DNA of 64,000 bases. It comes from Argonema galeatum A003/A1. Its GTDB lineage: Bacteria > Cyanobacteriota > Cyanobacteriia > Cyanobacteriales > Aerosakkonemataceae. Location of the stretch: the NCBI RefSeq assembly GCF_023333595.1, contig NZ_JAIQZM010000025.1:1-64000 (forward strand). Direction: 5' to 3'. Under the pieces are notes generated by a model. The model was not told the origin of the DNA and searched no databases. It was given only the letters and a program-made list of their open reading frames with translations. Of the stretch, positions 32,830 through 42,265 are shown one piece after another (the first letter of the stretch is position 1; each line of letters opens with the position of its first letter). The position numbers were made by a program, and so were the translations under genes.

Positions 32830-34392
32830 TTATTGTTGGGTGTCAAGTAGTTGGGAAGCAAAATTTATGGCTTCTGCTGGAGTGGAGATTTTCCCCTCGA
32901 TCCGCGCTATCTGAACTGCGGTGAGGAGTTGACCGATTTTGGGACTAGGTTTAAGGTTGAGTGCTTGGATCAAATCGTTTCCAGTGACTAGCGGTGTGGG
33001 GTGGGCAACTTGATCTGAGGGGGTGAGATAGCGATCGCACAACGCTGCAATTCCATCCACTTTAGTTCCACCAGCAACAGCTACCAATACTAATGCGGGG
33101 AAGACTACTCCCACTTCCCGAAACATGAAGTACTGTTCTCGTACAGACATCGGGGCCGATCGCAATTGAGGTAAAAATTTGAGAATTGTATTAACAGCGC
33201 GAATTTCAGGAACGCTGTACTTCATCTCCTTGAGAAAATCCTCAACGGAGGAGTTTTCGATCCGAATTCCAGCACGAGTGTAGTTCAAGCTGATTACCGG
33301 GATAAACCTCACCCCCCTACCCCCCTCTCCGATGTCGGAGAGGGGGGAGAAATGCGCCCCTCTCCGTGGCGGGGAGGGGTTGGGGGTGGGGTTTTCTTCT
33401 GTGGCGTTAAACTCTTGGCCGTTTTGCGCCCCTCTCCGTGGCGGGGAGGGGTTGGGGGTGGGGTTTTCTTCTGTGGCGTTAAAGTCTTCGCTGACTTTTA
33501 ACTCATCAATTCCTGAAAGCCAAGTTTCTGGAATTAGGAAACTGGCAAGTTTTGCGATCGCAATCCAAGTACGTTTTGAGTCTGCTGCTAACCCCAAAAC
33601 TCCAGAAGACAGTTCCACCCCAAACTGAGGCCAAATTTGGGCCAGCTTTCCACTAACGCGATCGATTTCCGCCACTAACGCCAAATTTGCTGCTGTTACA
33701 TCATCGTGCAAAATCCACCGCAGTATCCCATCTGACCAAGCGGCGTTTAGCCAGGGAGTTCCTTGAGGACTGCTGAGGAGATAGCCTAATTCTACTCGCA
33801 CTCGTTCGGCGGCAATTTGAGCGAGTAAAGGTGCTAATTGGCGAATTGCCGATCGAGTTTCCTCCTCAATAACAAAACCCAATTGACCAGCTTGACGGTA
33901 AGCTCGTAATAGCCGCAAGGGGTCGTCTTCGAGATTTGCAGGCGATACCATACGCATGATGCCCTGCTGTAGGTCAGAAGTGCCTTGTAGGGGATCTATG
34001 AATTCGGCTGTGCGGGGATTGTAAGCGATCGCATTCACAGTAAAATCGCGCCGATGCAAATCTGTTTGGAGACTATCGCCTTCCTGTTCGGCAAAATCAG
34101 CGGTTGCATCTTTGAATACCACTCTGGCAATCTTTCGTTGAGGATCGAGTACAACAAACCCAGCTTTGTAGTGATATGCGATCGTACTAGCTGTCTCTAC
34201 TGCACCAATTGGCACCACAAAATCCAAATCCAGATACTCCCGCCGTCTTAAGAGTAGAGCATCTCGCACCGCACCGCCTACCATATAAGCAGGCACAGGC
34301 AACCATTCCAAGTCAAACGGCCAACTTTCCGGAGATAGGATAGAATCTTTCTTATTTTCTTCCTTCGCGTCCTTTGTGTCTTCGTGGTTCAT
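32830..34392 (-). CDS. cca: CCA tRNA nucleotidyltransferase / poly(A) polymerase family
   Basis: 520 residues. The N-terminal nucleotidyltransferase has VGGAVRDALLLRR, metal-binding LDLDFVV, RRDFTVNAIAYNP and the EDDPLRLLRAYRQAGQLGF motif, the diagnostic order of class II CCA-adding enzymes and relatives. The C-terminal half contains the tRNA-binding body, but a block of about 60 residues near 315-370 (two copies of NPTPNPSPPRRGA) is encoded by a repeat (33300-33490). The enzyme adds or repairs the 3' CCA of tRNAs. Whether it adds CCA, CC or A only cannot be decided. Immediately downstream on the same strand lie the tRNA-like RNAs and ro60. Confidence 0.9.
   Translation of the reverse strand: MNHEDTKDAKEENKKDSILSPESWPFDLEWLPVPAYMVGGAVRDALLLRRREYLDLDFVVPIGAVETASTIAYHYKAGFVVLDPQRKIARVVFKDATADFAEQEGDSLQTDLHRRDFTVNAIAYNPRTAEFIDPLQGTSDLQQGIMRMVSPANLEDDPLRLLRAYRQAGQLGFVIEEETRSAIRQLAPLLAQIAAERVRVELGYLLSSPQGTPWLNAAWSDGILRWILHDDVTAANLALVAEIDRVSGKLAQIWPQFGVELSSGVLGLAADSKRTWIAIAKLASFLIPETWLSGIDELKVSEDFNATEENPTPNPSPPRRGAQNGQEFNATEENPTPNPSPPRRGAHFSPLSDIGEGGRGVRFIPVISLNYTRAGIRIENSSVEDFLKEMKYSVPEIRAVNTILKFLPQLRSAPMSVREQYFMFREVGVVFPALVLVAVAGGTKVDGIAALCDRYLTPSDQVAHPTPLVTGNDLIQALNLKPSPKIGQLLTAVQIARIEGKISTPAEAINFASQLLDTQQ
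33300..33490. repeat. tandem palindromic repeat inside the CCA-enzyme gene
   Basis: Two copies of a unit of about 90 bp (each with CCCCTCTCCGTGGCGGGGAG and GGTTGGGGGTGGGGTTTTCT) plus a related partial copy with CTCTCCGATGTCGGAGAG. Units keep the reading frame and encode NPTPNPSPPRRG. This REP-like sequence is common in cyanobacterial genomes. Confidence 0.85.
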
Positions 34393-34493
34393 TCAATTCT
34401 TTTACACAAGTTGCAACAAAAATCAACCAAGCGACCAACAAATTGCTCTCTTGCCTAAGCTAGATTAACAGAAAAGCCTCTGGAGAAAAAGCT

Positions 34494-34742
34494 ATGTGTA
34501 TTTGCATTAACTGCCATTATGTAGACCGCTGCACCACCTACAATGCAGTAGAAACTCAGCATCAGGTGCCTCACCTGACGGAAACGCCCGATTTTGAAGC
34601 TAACGAACCGAGCATTAACGTCAACATTCGTACCCGTGAAGATTATATTGAGATGGAGTGGGATGTTGTCGGCTGTAATAGCTTTAAGCAAGAGACGGGC
34701 AAGTGGGTGAGATTGCGTCCAGGTGAGTTGGTGCCAACTTGA
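34494..34742 (+). CDS. ycf34: Ycf34 family protein
   Basis: 82 residues, full length. It starts MCICINCHYVDRCTTYNAVE with the four-cysteine cluster typical of Ycf34, and has the conserved PDFEANEPSINVNIRT and EMEWDVVGCNSF segments. In cyanobacteria Ycf34 is reported to bind an iron-sulphur cluster and to support photosynthetic electron transport; it is also encoded in red-algal plastids. Monocistronic, followed by a small hairpin (34764-34770 with 34780-34786, arm GGGGCAC). Confidence 0.93.
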   Translation: MCICINCHYVDRCTTYNAVETQHQVPHLTETPDFEANEPSINVNIRTREDYIEMEWDVVGCNSFKQETGKWVRLRPGELVPT

Positions 34743-35098
34743 GAAAAGTGCCGACAAAATTGAGGGGCACATTCAGAACGTGCCCCAACAGGATTAAGCG
34801 GAAATTGTAAAAAACTTAACTGTAGATACACCTGCGATCGCAACCACTACTTTACACACAAAAATAGTGCTTTAAAACTAGCAAACTTGACTATAATTTT
34901 AAATTACCTGGTTAGATCGTGTCCTTAAACATCGTTCATCTAAAAAATGCGTGTTCTTATTCTTATCTGTGTTCATCTGTGTTCATCTGTCTTCATCTGT
35001 GGTAAAAATTTAACCAACGATGACAACAGACAATTTGACGATATCACTCATAACCTAAAAGAATTAAGTAATAATTAGGAGATAAAAACTATTATTTG
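34743..35098. repeat. gap with dispersed repeat copy 2
   Basis: Bases 34950-35056 repeat the element at 16778-16910: TCTTATCTGTGTTCATCTG through GGTAAAAATTTAACC and ACAGACAATTTGACGATATC. AGGAG at 35077 lies about 18 bases before the tsaB ATG. No other gene is visible. Confidence 0.7.
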
Positions 35099-35767
35099 AT
35101 GGGTAAACTGATGCCAAACTTGTTAGATCCTGGGAAATACGGCCTTGCTCTACACACTACCACCCCAGAATTAGGTATAGCCCTGAGTGATTTTACAGAT
35201 GACTCCCGCTGCCAAACCTGGGACTTGGGGCACGATTTATCAACCCACTTACACCAGTACTTAGCCGAGTTTATCAAGCCTCAGACTTGGGCTGACTTGG
35301 CCTTTATTGCCGTAGCGAAAGGCCCAGGCGGCTTCACGGGCACTCGCATTGGTGTCGTTACTGCCCGTACCCTAGCCCAACAGATGGATATTCCCTTGTT
35401 TGCTGTATCCACATTAGCAGCGGTTTGTCAAGAGGAATTGGCAAAAAATTCTGGACAAGCGATCGCAATTCAATTACCTGCCCATCGCGGTGAAATATTC
35501 GTCGCTATCTATCAGGTATCCTCAACTGGTTCTGGTTTAACTCAGCTATTGCCAGACACGGTGATGAAACCGGAAAAATGGCAACAAACTCTGGAAAATT
35601 GGCCTAATTCCTATCAGTTGGTGCAAGCATCAGATAAATTGGGTGCATCTGTTTCCAGCGTGTTACAACTCGCCTATTTGGACTGGCAAAATGGATTGCG
35701 TCCCCATTGGTCGGAAGCGCTACCTTTTTACGGTCAGCACCCAATAGAGGACAAAAATGTTGGATGA
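35099..35767 (+). CDS. tsaB: tRNA threonylcarbamoyladenosine biosynthesis protein TsaB
   Basis: About 222 residues; ATGs at 35099 and 35111 are both plausible, and a TTG precedes them. Signatures: LALHTTTPELGIALSD at the start and FIAVAKGPGGFTGTRIGVVT, the conserved ASKHA-fold loop of TsaB. With TsaD and TsaE it transfers threonylcarbamoyl to A37 of ANN-decoding tRNAs. TsaB itself lacks the TsaD metal site and acts as a scaffold. Length is usual for the family. Confidence 0.92.
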   Translation: MGKLMPNLLDPGKYGLALHTTTPELGIALSDFTDDSRCQTWDLGHDLSTHLHQYLAEFIKPQTWADLAFIAVAKGPGGFTGTRIGVVTARTLAQQMDIPLFAVSTLAAVCQEELAKNSGQAIAIQLPAHRGEIFVAIYQVSSTGSGLTQLLPDTVMKPEKWQQTLENWPNSYQLVQASDKLGASVSSVLQLAYLDWQNGLRPHWSEALPFYGQHPIEDKNVG

Positions 35768-35827
35768 AGTGAAGCAACAGAAACCCGGTTTCTTTGTCTT
35801 GAAGAAACCTTCAATCTAAAATTCCTA

Positions 35828-37615
35828 TCAAACTACAGTGAAATTCGCGGCGGTCAGGGCAGCATTATGAAAGATAGTAATGGTGTTTTCTGCGCTAACC
35901 GTTACTATAGAGAAAAAGCCGCCTCCATCGCTTGTGCCGCTGCTACTGATTGCGCCGAAAACACCAGCACCGCTAGTAAAACCAAGTCCAGCGGCAACTT
36001 GTACGATGTCATCAGCTACCCTAAAATCGCCAAAGCGATCTTTACCAGCATCAAAGATAAATCTATCCCGACCATCACCACCAAAAAGGTCGTCATCGCC
36101 AGGGCCACCTATTAGCAGATCGTCGCCAGAACCTCCTGTTAGTTGATCGTTACCTTTGTCGCCAAACAGAATATCATTACCATCTTCCCCAGAAAGGATG
36201 TCATTATTAGCACCACCCCTAAGTAAATCGTTTCCCGCATTTCCCAGTAGGTAGTCGTTGCCAGCATTACCGTTGATGACATCAGATACAACCGTGCCAA
36301 AAATTGTATCATCACCGGAAGTGGATATAGGTGGCGTTGAACCTTGAGGTTGCAAGTTAGGAATTCGGTAGCCAATATCTGCTAAAAGTGCCAGATCGAT
36401 CCGTGTTGGTGAAATCCGAGTATTGGGGTAAGTTGGGTCCATAAGCACTGGCTGACCATCGCTTAAAACGCCATTTCTTACATGACCTAAGTCCTCTTCT
36501 AGAGGAATGGGCTGGCCTCCATTCACAGCCCTGGCATTAGGGCCATTAAATGAAGCTCCAGCACCTAATGTTTGAAAAATGGTTGAAGGGCCAATTCCCA
36601 AAATATGTCCTATTTCATGCAAAGCAACGCTGAAAAAATCAGTACTTCCGCTGGGAATATCGTTAGATGTATTGGGTGTGGGATCGAAGAACCAGTTTGT
36701 TGTTGAATTAAATGAGAGAGTACCTACAAAAGGTTGAAATTTAGAGCCATTTAACCTGTTATTGTAGATACTTCCCTCTGTATCAGCACCCTCGACTAAT
36801 GATGCTGCTAGAGCGTCAGTAGCATCCCCAAATGGAGTAGGGGCTGCCCCAAGGTAAATTCGCAAATCGTCAATATCAGAAGTTAAAGTAACTTCCTGAA
36901 ATCCTCCTGTTTGAGGGTTTGCTATACTAAACTGGATACCAGCCGGGACATCTTTAAACTCGTTTTGGATGTAGGATTCCCAGACTCCTGCTGCCGCTTC
37001 TAAAACAGCTTTTCGTGTCTGGTCAGTAAAGAATCTGTTGGTATCAAAACTGTAGTCAAACTGGATATTGAAACTATTAGTTAATACACCTGGTCTATCT
37101 TCATCCTGACCGTACACTATATAGTGTTCAAAGGCAGAAATTGCTCCTGTGTTTACAGCGCCCGCTACATCTGGATTTTGGTTGAGGTAAAGGCTGGTAT
37201 TGAATAGGGGGCTGGGGTCGCGTCCTTCTTTGGTGCCGTACTGAATAAAATGGTCGTAGCCACTACGAAAAGTGCCATTGTTTACAGCTGTTGCTATATC
37301 TGGATATCGGCTGAGGTAATCATTGCTGTTAAATTGAAGAATGGGGTTGCGTCCTTCCCTTGCGCCGTACTCAATGAAATGGTTATAGGCACTCTTAAGG
37401 CTACCATTGGCTACAGCGGATGCTATATCTGGGTATTGGCTTAGGTAATAGTTGGTATTGAATATCTGACTGGGATTTCGACCCTCTCTAGCACCAGACT
37501 GAATAAAATGATCGTAGCCGCTGCTAATTTGTCCTTTGAGAATCGCCCCATAAACATCGGGGTTATAAAGGCGATAGTAGTTTTCGTCGAAAAAGGTGGT
37601 GATAGGAAGGGTCAT
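35828..37615 (-). CDS. secreted RTX metalloprotease with N-terminal repeats
   Basis: 595 residues. The N-terminus has four repeats of about 45 residues (YYLSQYPDIASAVANG with HFIEYGAREGRNP), a module common in secreted cyanobacterial proteins. The middle (about 180-420) looks like a zinc metallopeptidase: ALHEIGHILGIGPS with the two His and Glu of HExxH, and a later Met-turn-like VLMDPTYP. The third zinc ligand expected at HExxHxxGxxH is a Pro. Residues about 440-520 are calcium-binding RTX nonapeptides (GNAGNDYLLGNAGNDLLRGG). There is no Sec signal, so type I secretion is expected. It may be a matrixin-like protease with an unusual metal site. Confidence 0.8.
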   Translation of the reverse strand: MTLPITTFFDENYYRLYNPDVYGAILKGQISSGYDHFIQSGAREGRNPSQIFNTNYYLSQYPDIASAVANGSLKSAYNHFIEYGAREGRNPILQFNSNDYLSRYPDIATAVNNGTFRSGYDHFIQYGTKEGRDPSPLFNTSLYLNQNPDVAGAVNTGAISAFEHYIVYGQDEDRPGVLTNSFNIQFDYSFDTNRFFTDQTRKAVLEAAAGVWESYIQNEFKDVPAGIQFSIANPQTGGFQEVTLTSDIDDLRIYLGAAPTPFGDATDALAASLVEGADTEGSIYNNRLNGSKFQPFVGTLSFNSTTNWFFDPTPNTSNDIPSGSTDFFSVALHEIGHILGIGPSTIFQTLGAGASFNGPNARAVNGGQPIPLEEDLGHVRNGVLSDGQPVLMDPTYPNTRISPTRIDLALLADIGYRIPNLQPQGSTPPISTSGDDTIFGTVVSDVINGNAGNDYLLGNAGNDLLRGGANNDILSGEDGNDILFGDKGNDQLTGGSGDDLLIGGPGDDDLFGGDGRDRFIFDAGKDRFGDFRVADDIVQVAAGLGFTSGAGVFGAISSSGTSDGGGFFSIVTVSAENTITIFHNAALTAANFTVV

Positions 37616-37741
37616 AAAGAGGGGCTAGGGGTTAGGGAAGTCAAAAGTCAAAAGTCAAAAGTCAAAAGTCAAAAGAAATGGGCTAGGGAAGAGGGAAGAG
37701 GGAAGAGGGAAGAGGGGAAGAGGGAAGAGGGGGAGCAATTA
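37616..37741. repeat. intergenic simple repeats
   Basis: Contains GTCAAAA heptamers and GGAAGAG tandem repeats (GAGGGAAGAGGGAAGAGG style). No gene or promoter seen. Confidence 0.8.
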
Positions 37742-39355
37742 TCAATTATTATTCATCTTTTGAAGATGATATTCTACTGCCGGAGTAAGAGCGGCTAGTA
37801 GTAATAAAAGGGGTGTTAACCAATCTCCCCAACGGACATATAAAGTCTGACTCTGCTGACGATAAATTGTTGCCGCTTGTAGCTCATAAGTGTTAATTCT
37901 GGATAACCATTGGGTTCTGCCGTGAGGATCGATAATGGCAGAATAGCCTGTATTTGTAGCTCTTACGGCCCAACGTCCGGTTTCGATCGCTCTCATGATA
38001 TCCTGGGCGTGATGCTGGGCAGCCATAGATGGCTTGTAATGGGCGTCATTAGAAGCGCTGAGGATAAATTCGCCGCCCTTTGCCGCTTGACGCTGGAAAA
38101 GCTTAGAAAAGGCAGAATCGTAGCATATCCCGACCATAGCGCGACCAAAGGGCGTTTCAAACACTTGAGTTGGTTTACCCCGAACTAAATGGGCGTCCAA
38201 AGGGGAAAGCTTGTCAATCAGGCTTCCCAAATATTGCTCAAAGGGAATGTACTCGCCTAAAGGTACTAACTTTACTTTATCGTAGCGGCTGAAAATCTTG
38301 CCGGTGCCGGTGACGGTAAACAAGCTATTTGTAAGATGGCGACCTTGCTGTCCAAAACCTCCTACCCAAGCAACTACGCCTTTTTCCAGAACTGCTGAGT
38401 AGAAGGAACGCGGAATCTGATTTGGATCTGTCCACACGAAAGGCAAAGCGGTTTCTGGTATTAAAACTGCATCAACTCCTTGGTCAGCTAAGGTGCGATA
38501 ACCTGTGGTGTAGCCTTCAATGGCGCGATACCACCCGGCTGAATTGAATTTGATTTTGTTGGGAATATTGCCCTGAATTATGCCGACTTTTAATGCTGTT
38601 TCTGGTGGCTGATTTAGAGGACGATTATACAGTGCAAAACCTATAAGGTGTAAACCTGCTAAGATGCTAGCTGGGATAAGCAACTTGCTCAAAAGTCGGT
38701 TATGAAAAATTCTTTGTTCTTTCCCAATGACTAATGACCAATGACTAATGACCAATTCAGCAATTATGCCATTTACAGCTACAATTGCAGCTGTGACGGT
38801 GCTGGGGCCGGAAATTTGACCGAGGTGTAAAATGGCTAGATTGTGAGGACTTTGAGTGTAGGAGAGGGAAGTCCACCACAGGGAACCGGAACTCCACAAA
38901 CCTTCTAAACCGCACCACAAAGCTGTGCCAATGAGAACGCGAACTAAACTATTTTGGATTTTGGATTTTGGATTTTGGATTAAATCAAAAATTGCTTTCG
39001 TGCCTATTCCCCAAAGGGTGACTAATGCAGATCCCCAAAGGGTGATGAATGTCCAGCAGAAGATGGTAATTAATAAACTCGGCCACCAGGGAACTCCTAG
39101 CCAGTCCATTGGGTGAATTCCGGTAATCCAAAACCCTGCTACGCCATGATAACCAATTCCCCATAATAAAGGATGAAGTATTAAGGAGAAAGGAGGAAAG
39201 ATTTTTTTTGATTTTTGATTTGTAACTACTGCAATCCATAAGGGAATTAAGGCAATCCATGCGAGGGGCCAAAGGTTTAATGGTGCGGTTGTGATTCCCA
39301 TTAAGATGCCGCCTAGCAGGGAGAAACTTAAGCGTAAATTGATTTTAATATTCAT
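37742..39355 (-). CDS. lnt: apolipoprotein N-acyltransferase
   Basis: 537 residues. About seven membrane helices are followed by a nitrilase-like domain with the Glu-Lys-Cys triad: Glu in VLIPETALPF, Lys in YDKVKLVPLGEYIPFEQYLG and Cys in VGICYDSAF. It acylates the N-terminal Cys of lipoproteins in the plasma membrane. Two short inserted blocks are repeat-derived: IQNPKSKIQNS (from GGATTTT repeats near 38950-38980) and LVISHWSLVIGKE (from ATGACTAATGACCA repeats near 38727-38757). Neither interrupts the frame. Confidence 0.92.
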   Translation of the reverse strand: MNIKINLRLSFSLLGGILMGITTAPLNLWPLAWIALIPLWIAVVTNQKSKKIFPPFSLILHPLLWGIGYHGVAGFWITGIHPMDWLGVPWWPSLLITIFCWTFITLWGSALVTLWGIGTKAIFDLIQNPKSKIQNSLVRVLIGTALWCGLEGLWSSGSLWWTSLSYTQSPHNLAILHLGQISGPSTVTAAIVAVNGIIAELVISHWSLVIGKEQRIFHNRLLSKLLIPASILAGLHLIGFALYNRPLNQPPETALKVGIIQGNIPNKIKFNSAGWYRAIEGYTTGYRTLADQGVDAVLIPETALPFVWTDPNQIPRSFYSAVLEKGVVAWVGGFGQQGRHLTNSLFTVTGTGKIFSRYDKVKLVPLGEYIPFEQYLGSLIDKLSPLDAHLVRGKPTQVFETPFGRAMVGICYDSAFSKLFQRQAAKGGEFILSASNDAHYKPSMAAQHHAQDIMRAIETGRWAVRATNTGYSAIIDPHGRTQWLSRINTYELQAATIYRQQSQTLYVRWGDWLTPLLLLLAALTPAVEYHLQKMNNN

Positions 39356-39512
39356 TCATTTAACAATTACTTTTAGCATTATATTCTTTGCCAAAAACCA
39401 GTGTTCTTTGATTTTAGTTATTTTTTTTAATAATGGACTGTTCCTGGGTATTTTGCTCTGATTTGTTGCCATTGTTCATTCGCGCTCGTTCTAAAAAGTA
39501 GGTTTTGTGGGT

Positions 39513-39630
39513 GTTCATTGTTCATTCGACATCTCCAGAAATTAAAGGTGCTAACCCTTGAACCCTTGTAGAGACGTTGCATGCAACGTCTCTACATTCT
39601 ATGAAAGGAGATGTCTAATGAACGATGAAC
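39513..39630. mobile_element. second MITE copy with 24-bp terminal inverted repeats
   Basis: Left arm 39513-39536 and right arm 39607-39630 match at 22 of 24 positions (inner part GACATCTCC / GGAGATGTC). Between them lie CCAGAAATTAAAGGTGC and a perfect 30-bp palindrome at 39567-39596 (half-site TGTAGAGACGTTGCA), both shared with the MITE at 8986-9073. It ends five bases from the gyrA stop. Confidence 0.8.
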
Positions 39631-39634
39631 TTAG

Positions 39635-42265
39635 TTATTCTTCTTCTTCTCCTACTTCTCCTCCTTCTTCGCCGTTGGTGGGGGGGACTAGGGCGACGGC
39701 TGCGATCGCATCATCTTCATCCAAACGCTGCACGCGCACTCCCGTTGCCATGCGCGATTGCGGTGAAATCGCATTCACAGTCTGACGGATGATAATGCCT
39801 CGGCTGGTGACGATCATAAATTCATCATCTTGATTGACAATGTGCAGTGCAGCCAGTCGATCGGAGGTTTTGCGGAACTTGGTAGCGAGTAAACCCATAC
39901 CCGCCCGATTTTGGAGGCGGAACTGAGACACTGGCACCCGCTTGCCGTATCCTCCTGTGGTAATTACCAGCGCCCAAGGGCCATTCATTTCCGGTTTGAG
40001 ATTGGTGATTTCAGATTCAACTTTGTCTTCTTTGTCTTCTTCAATTTGCAATTCCAAATCTTCAATCTGCAATTCCTCACTGGAATCTGGAGCCGAATCT
40101 GGATTGTCTTCTATGTTGGCAATCACCGATCCCGGCAAAACGTCCATGCTAATGAGTTGATCGCCTTCCCTGAGAGACATCGATCTGACGCCTCGCGTGG
40201 CTCTACCCAAAGAACGCAATTGATCGTGGTTGGATCTAAAGTGAATTGCCATACCCAGACGCGACCCAATGATAATGCTATCTTCTGCACGAGCGCGTCG
40301 CACCCATCGCAGCTGATCTCCTTCTTCCAGGGAAATGGCGATTAATCCATTGGCTCTAATATTGCTAAAAGCTGCCAGTTCTGTTTTTTTGATATAACCG
40401 CCGCTGGTTAGCATTACTAGGTATTCATCGCTGGTAAATTCTGCGACTGGTACGATCGAGGTGATTTTCTCATCTCGCGGAATTGGCAGCATTTGGACGA
40501 TCGGCACGCCGCGTGCGGTGCGAGATGCCGTAGGAATTTGATAGGCTCTCAGGCAGTAGACGACGCCGCGATCGCTAAAAAACAGCACGCTGTCGTGGTC
40601 GCAACAAGTTAAAAAGTGTTTTACGCCGTCATCTTCTTTCATGCGGTTAGCCGATTTGCCGCGAGTTCCCCGACTTTGGGCTTCAAAGGTGTTGATCGGC
40701 ATCCGCTTAATGTAACCCTGTTCGGTTAGCAAAATCAGCGCTTTTTCGTTGGCGATCAAATCGGTGTCTTCGATTTCACCTTCTGCGTGTTCGATCGCCG
40801 TCCGCCTGGGGGTGGCAAAGGTGGTTTTTAGCTGAGTCGCTTCGGTTTCAATGATTTCCAGAATCCGCTCGCGCCGTGCCAAAATGTCTTTTAAATCGAC
40901 AATTTGCACTTGTAATGCGTCGTGTTCCTGCCGGATTTTCTCAGCTTCTAAAGCTGTCAATCGCCGCAATTGCATTTGCAGAATTGCATCTGCTTGCGCC
41001 TCGGAAAGTCCATAGCTTTCGATCATTTCCAGACGGGCTGTGGGGGCGTCAGCCGCGTGGCGGATCAGTTCGATGATGCGATCGAGGTTTGATAAAGCAA
41101 TCAGTAACCCTTGCAGCAGGTGGTCTCTCTCTTCTGCTTTCCGCAGTTCGTACTGAGTGCGACGGGTGACGCATTCAATGCGGAAATCGAGGAAGACGCT
41201 GAGGAATTTCTTGAGACTCAGCAATTGGGGCTCGCTATTGACTAGGGCGAGCATATTTGCCCCAAAGTTTGCCTGCAAGGGCGTTTGTTTGTAGAGGTTG
41301 TTGAGAACGACGCGGGGATAAGCATCTCGCTTTAGTTCGATGACGATTCGCATTCCGTCGCGATCGCTCTCATCCCGGATATCGGCAATTCCTTCTAACC
41401 GCTTGTCGTTGACCATTTCGGCGATTTTTTCAATCAAAGCCGCCTTATTGGTTTGGTAAGGCAACTCGGTAATAATAATCGCTTCCCGATCTGGACGACC
41501 TCGATGCTCGATCGTTTCAATTCTGGCTACACCCCTCATGGTGATGGAACCGCGTCCGGTGGTGTAGGCTTCTTTGATTCCAGATGTTCCCAATATTTGC
41601 CCGCCTGTGGGAAAGTCTGGGCCCGGTATATACCGCATCAATTGGATATCGGTAAGTTCTGGGTCGTGGATCAGCGCCACCAAGCCGTCAATCAGTTCGC
41701 CCAGATTGTGGGGCGGGATGTTGGTTGCCATGCCTACGGCAATACCGGATGAGCCGTTGAGCAATAGCTGGGGAACTCTTGCTGGTAATACTAGGGGTTC
41801 TTGCTGGGAACCGTCGAAGTTATCGCCAAAATTAACAGTTTCTGCCTCGATATCCCGCAGCATCGCTTCGCTGGTGAGGGATTGCAGGCGGCATTCGGTG
41901 TAACGCATTGCCGCTGGTGGGTCGTTGTCAACGGAACCGAAGTTACCGTGGCCGTTGATCAGGGGCGATCGCATGGAAAAATCCTGCGCCATCCGCACCA
42001 AGGCGTCGTACACCGCCGTGTCACCGTGGGGGTGATATTTACCCAACACTTCCCCTACTACACGGGCGCATTTCCTAAAAGGGCGATCGGGCATCAGTCC
42101 CAATTCGTGCATCGCATAAAGGATGCGACGATGCACAGGTTTCAGACCATCCCTGGCATCTGGGAGTGCCCGACCTACAATTACGCTCATCGCGTATTCT
42201 AGGTAAGACCGGGACATTTCGTCCCCTAAATCCGTGGGGATAATCCGCTCCTGGGAAATGGTCAT
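39635..42265 (-). CDS. gyrA: DNA gyrase subunit A
   Basis: 876 residues. It has the quinolone-pocket region [20 protein letters not shown], the catalytic Tyr in [10 protein letters not shown], the coiled-coil arms, and a C-terminal beta-pinwheel whose GyrA-box reads [10 protein letters not shown]. It introduces negative supercoils with GyrB. Between blades of the pinwheel sits an extra acidic block, [20 protein letters not shown] with VESEITNLK, encoded by short repeats (about 40010-40090); the conserved text resumes at [17 protein letters not shown]. The frame is intact. Confidence 0.95.
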   Translation of the reverse strand: MTISQERIIPTDLGDEMSRSYLEYAMSVIVGRALPDARDGLKPVHRRILYAMHELGLMPDRPFRKCARVVGEVLGKYHPHGDTAVYDALVRMAQDFSMRSPLINGHGNFGSVDNDPPAAMRYTECRLQSLTSEAMLRDIEAETVNFGDNFDGSQQEPLVLPARVPQLLLNGSSGIAVGMATNIPPHNLGELIDGLVALIHDPELTDIQLMRYIPGPDFPTGGQILGTSGIKEAYTTGRGSITMRGVARIETIEHRGRPDREAIIITELPYQTNKAALIEKIAEMVNDKRLEGIADIRDESDRDGMRIVIELKRDAYPRVVLNNLYKQTPLQANFGANMLALVNSEPQLLSLKKFLSVFLDFRIECVTRRTQYELRKAEERDHLLQGLLIALSNLDRIIELIRHAADAPTARLEMIESYGLSEAQADAILQMQLRRLTALEAEKIRQEHDALQVQIVDLKDILARRERILEIIETEATQLKTTFATPRRTAIEHAEGEIEDTDLIANEKALILLTEQGYIKRMPINTFEAQSRGTRGKSANRMKEDDGVKHFLTCCDHDSVLFFSDRGVVYCLRAYQIPTASRTARGVPIVQMLPIPRDEKITSIVPVAEFTSDEYLVMLTSGGYIKKTELAAFSNIRANGLIAISLEEGDQLRWVRRARAEDSIIIGSRLGMAIHFRSNHDQLRSLGRATRGVRSMSLREGDQLISMDVLPGSVIANIEDNPDSAPDSSEELQIEDLELQIEEDKEDKVESEITNLKPEMNGPWALVITTGGYGKRVPVSQFRLQNRAGMGLLATKFRKTSDRLAALHIVNQDDEFMIVTSRGIIIRQTVNAISPQSRMATGVRVQRLDEDDAIAAVALVPPTNGEEGGEVGEEEE

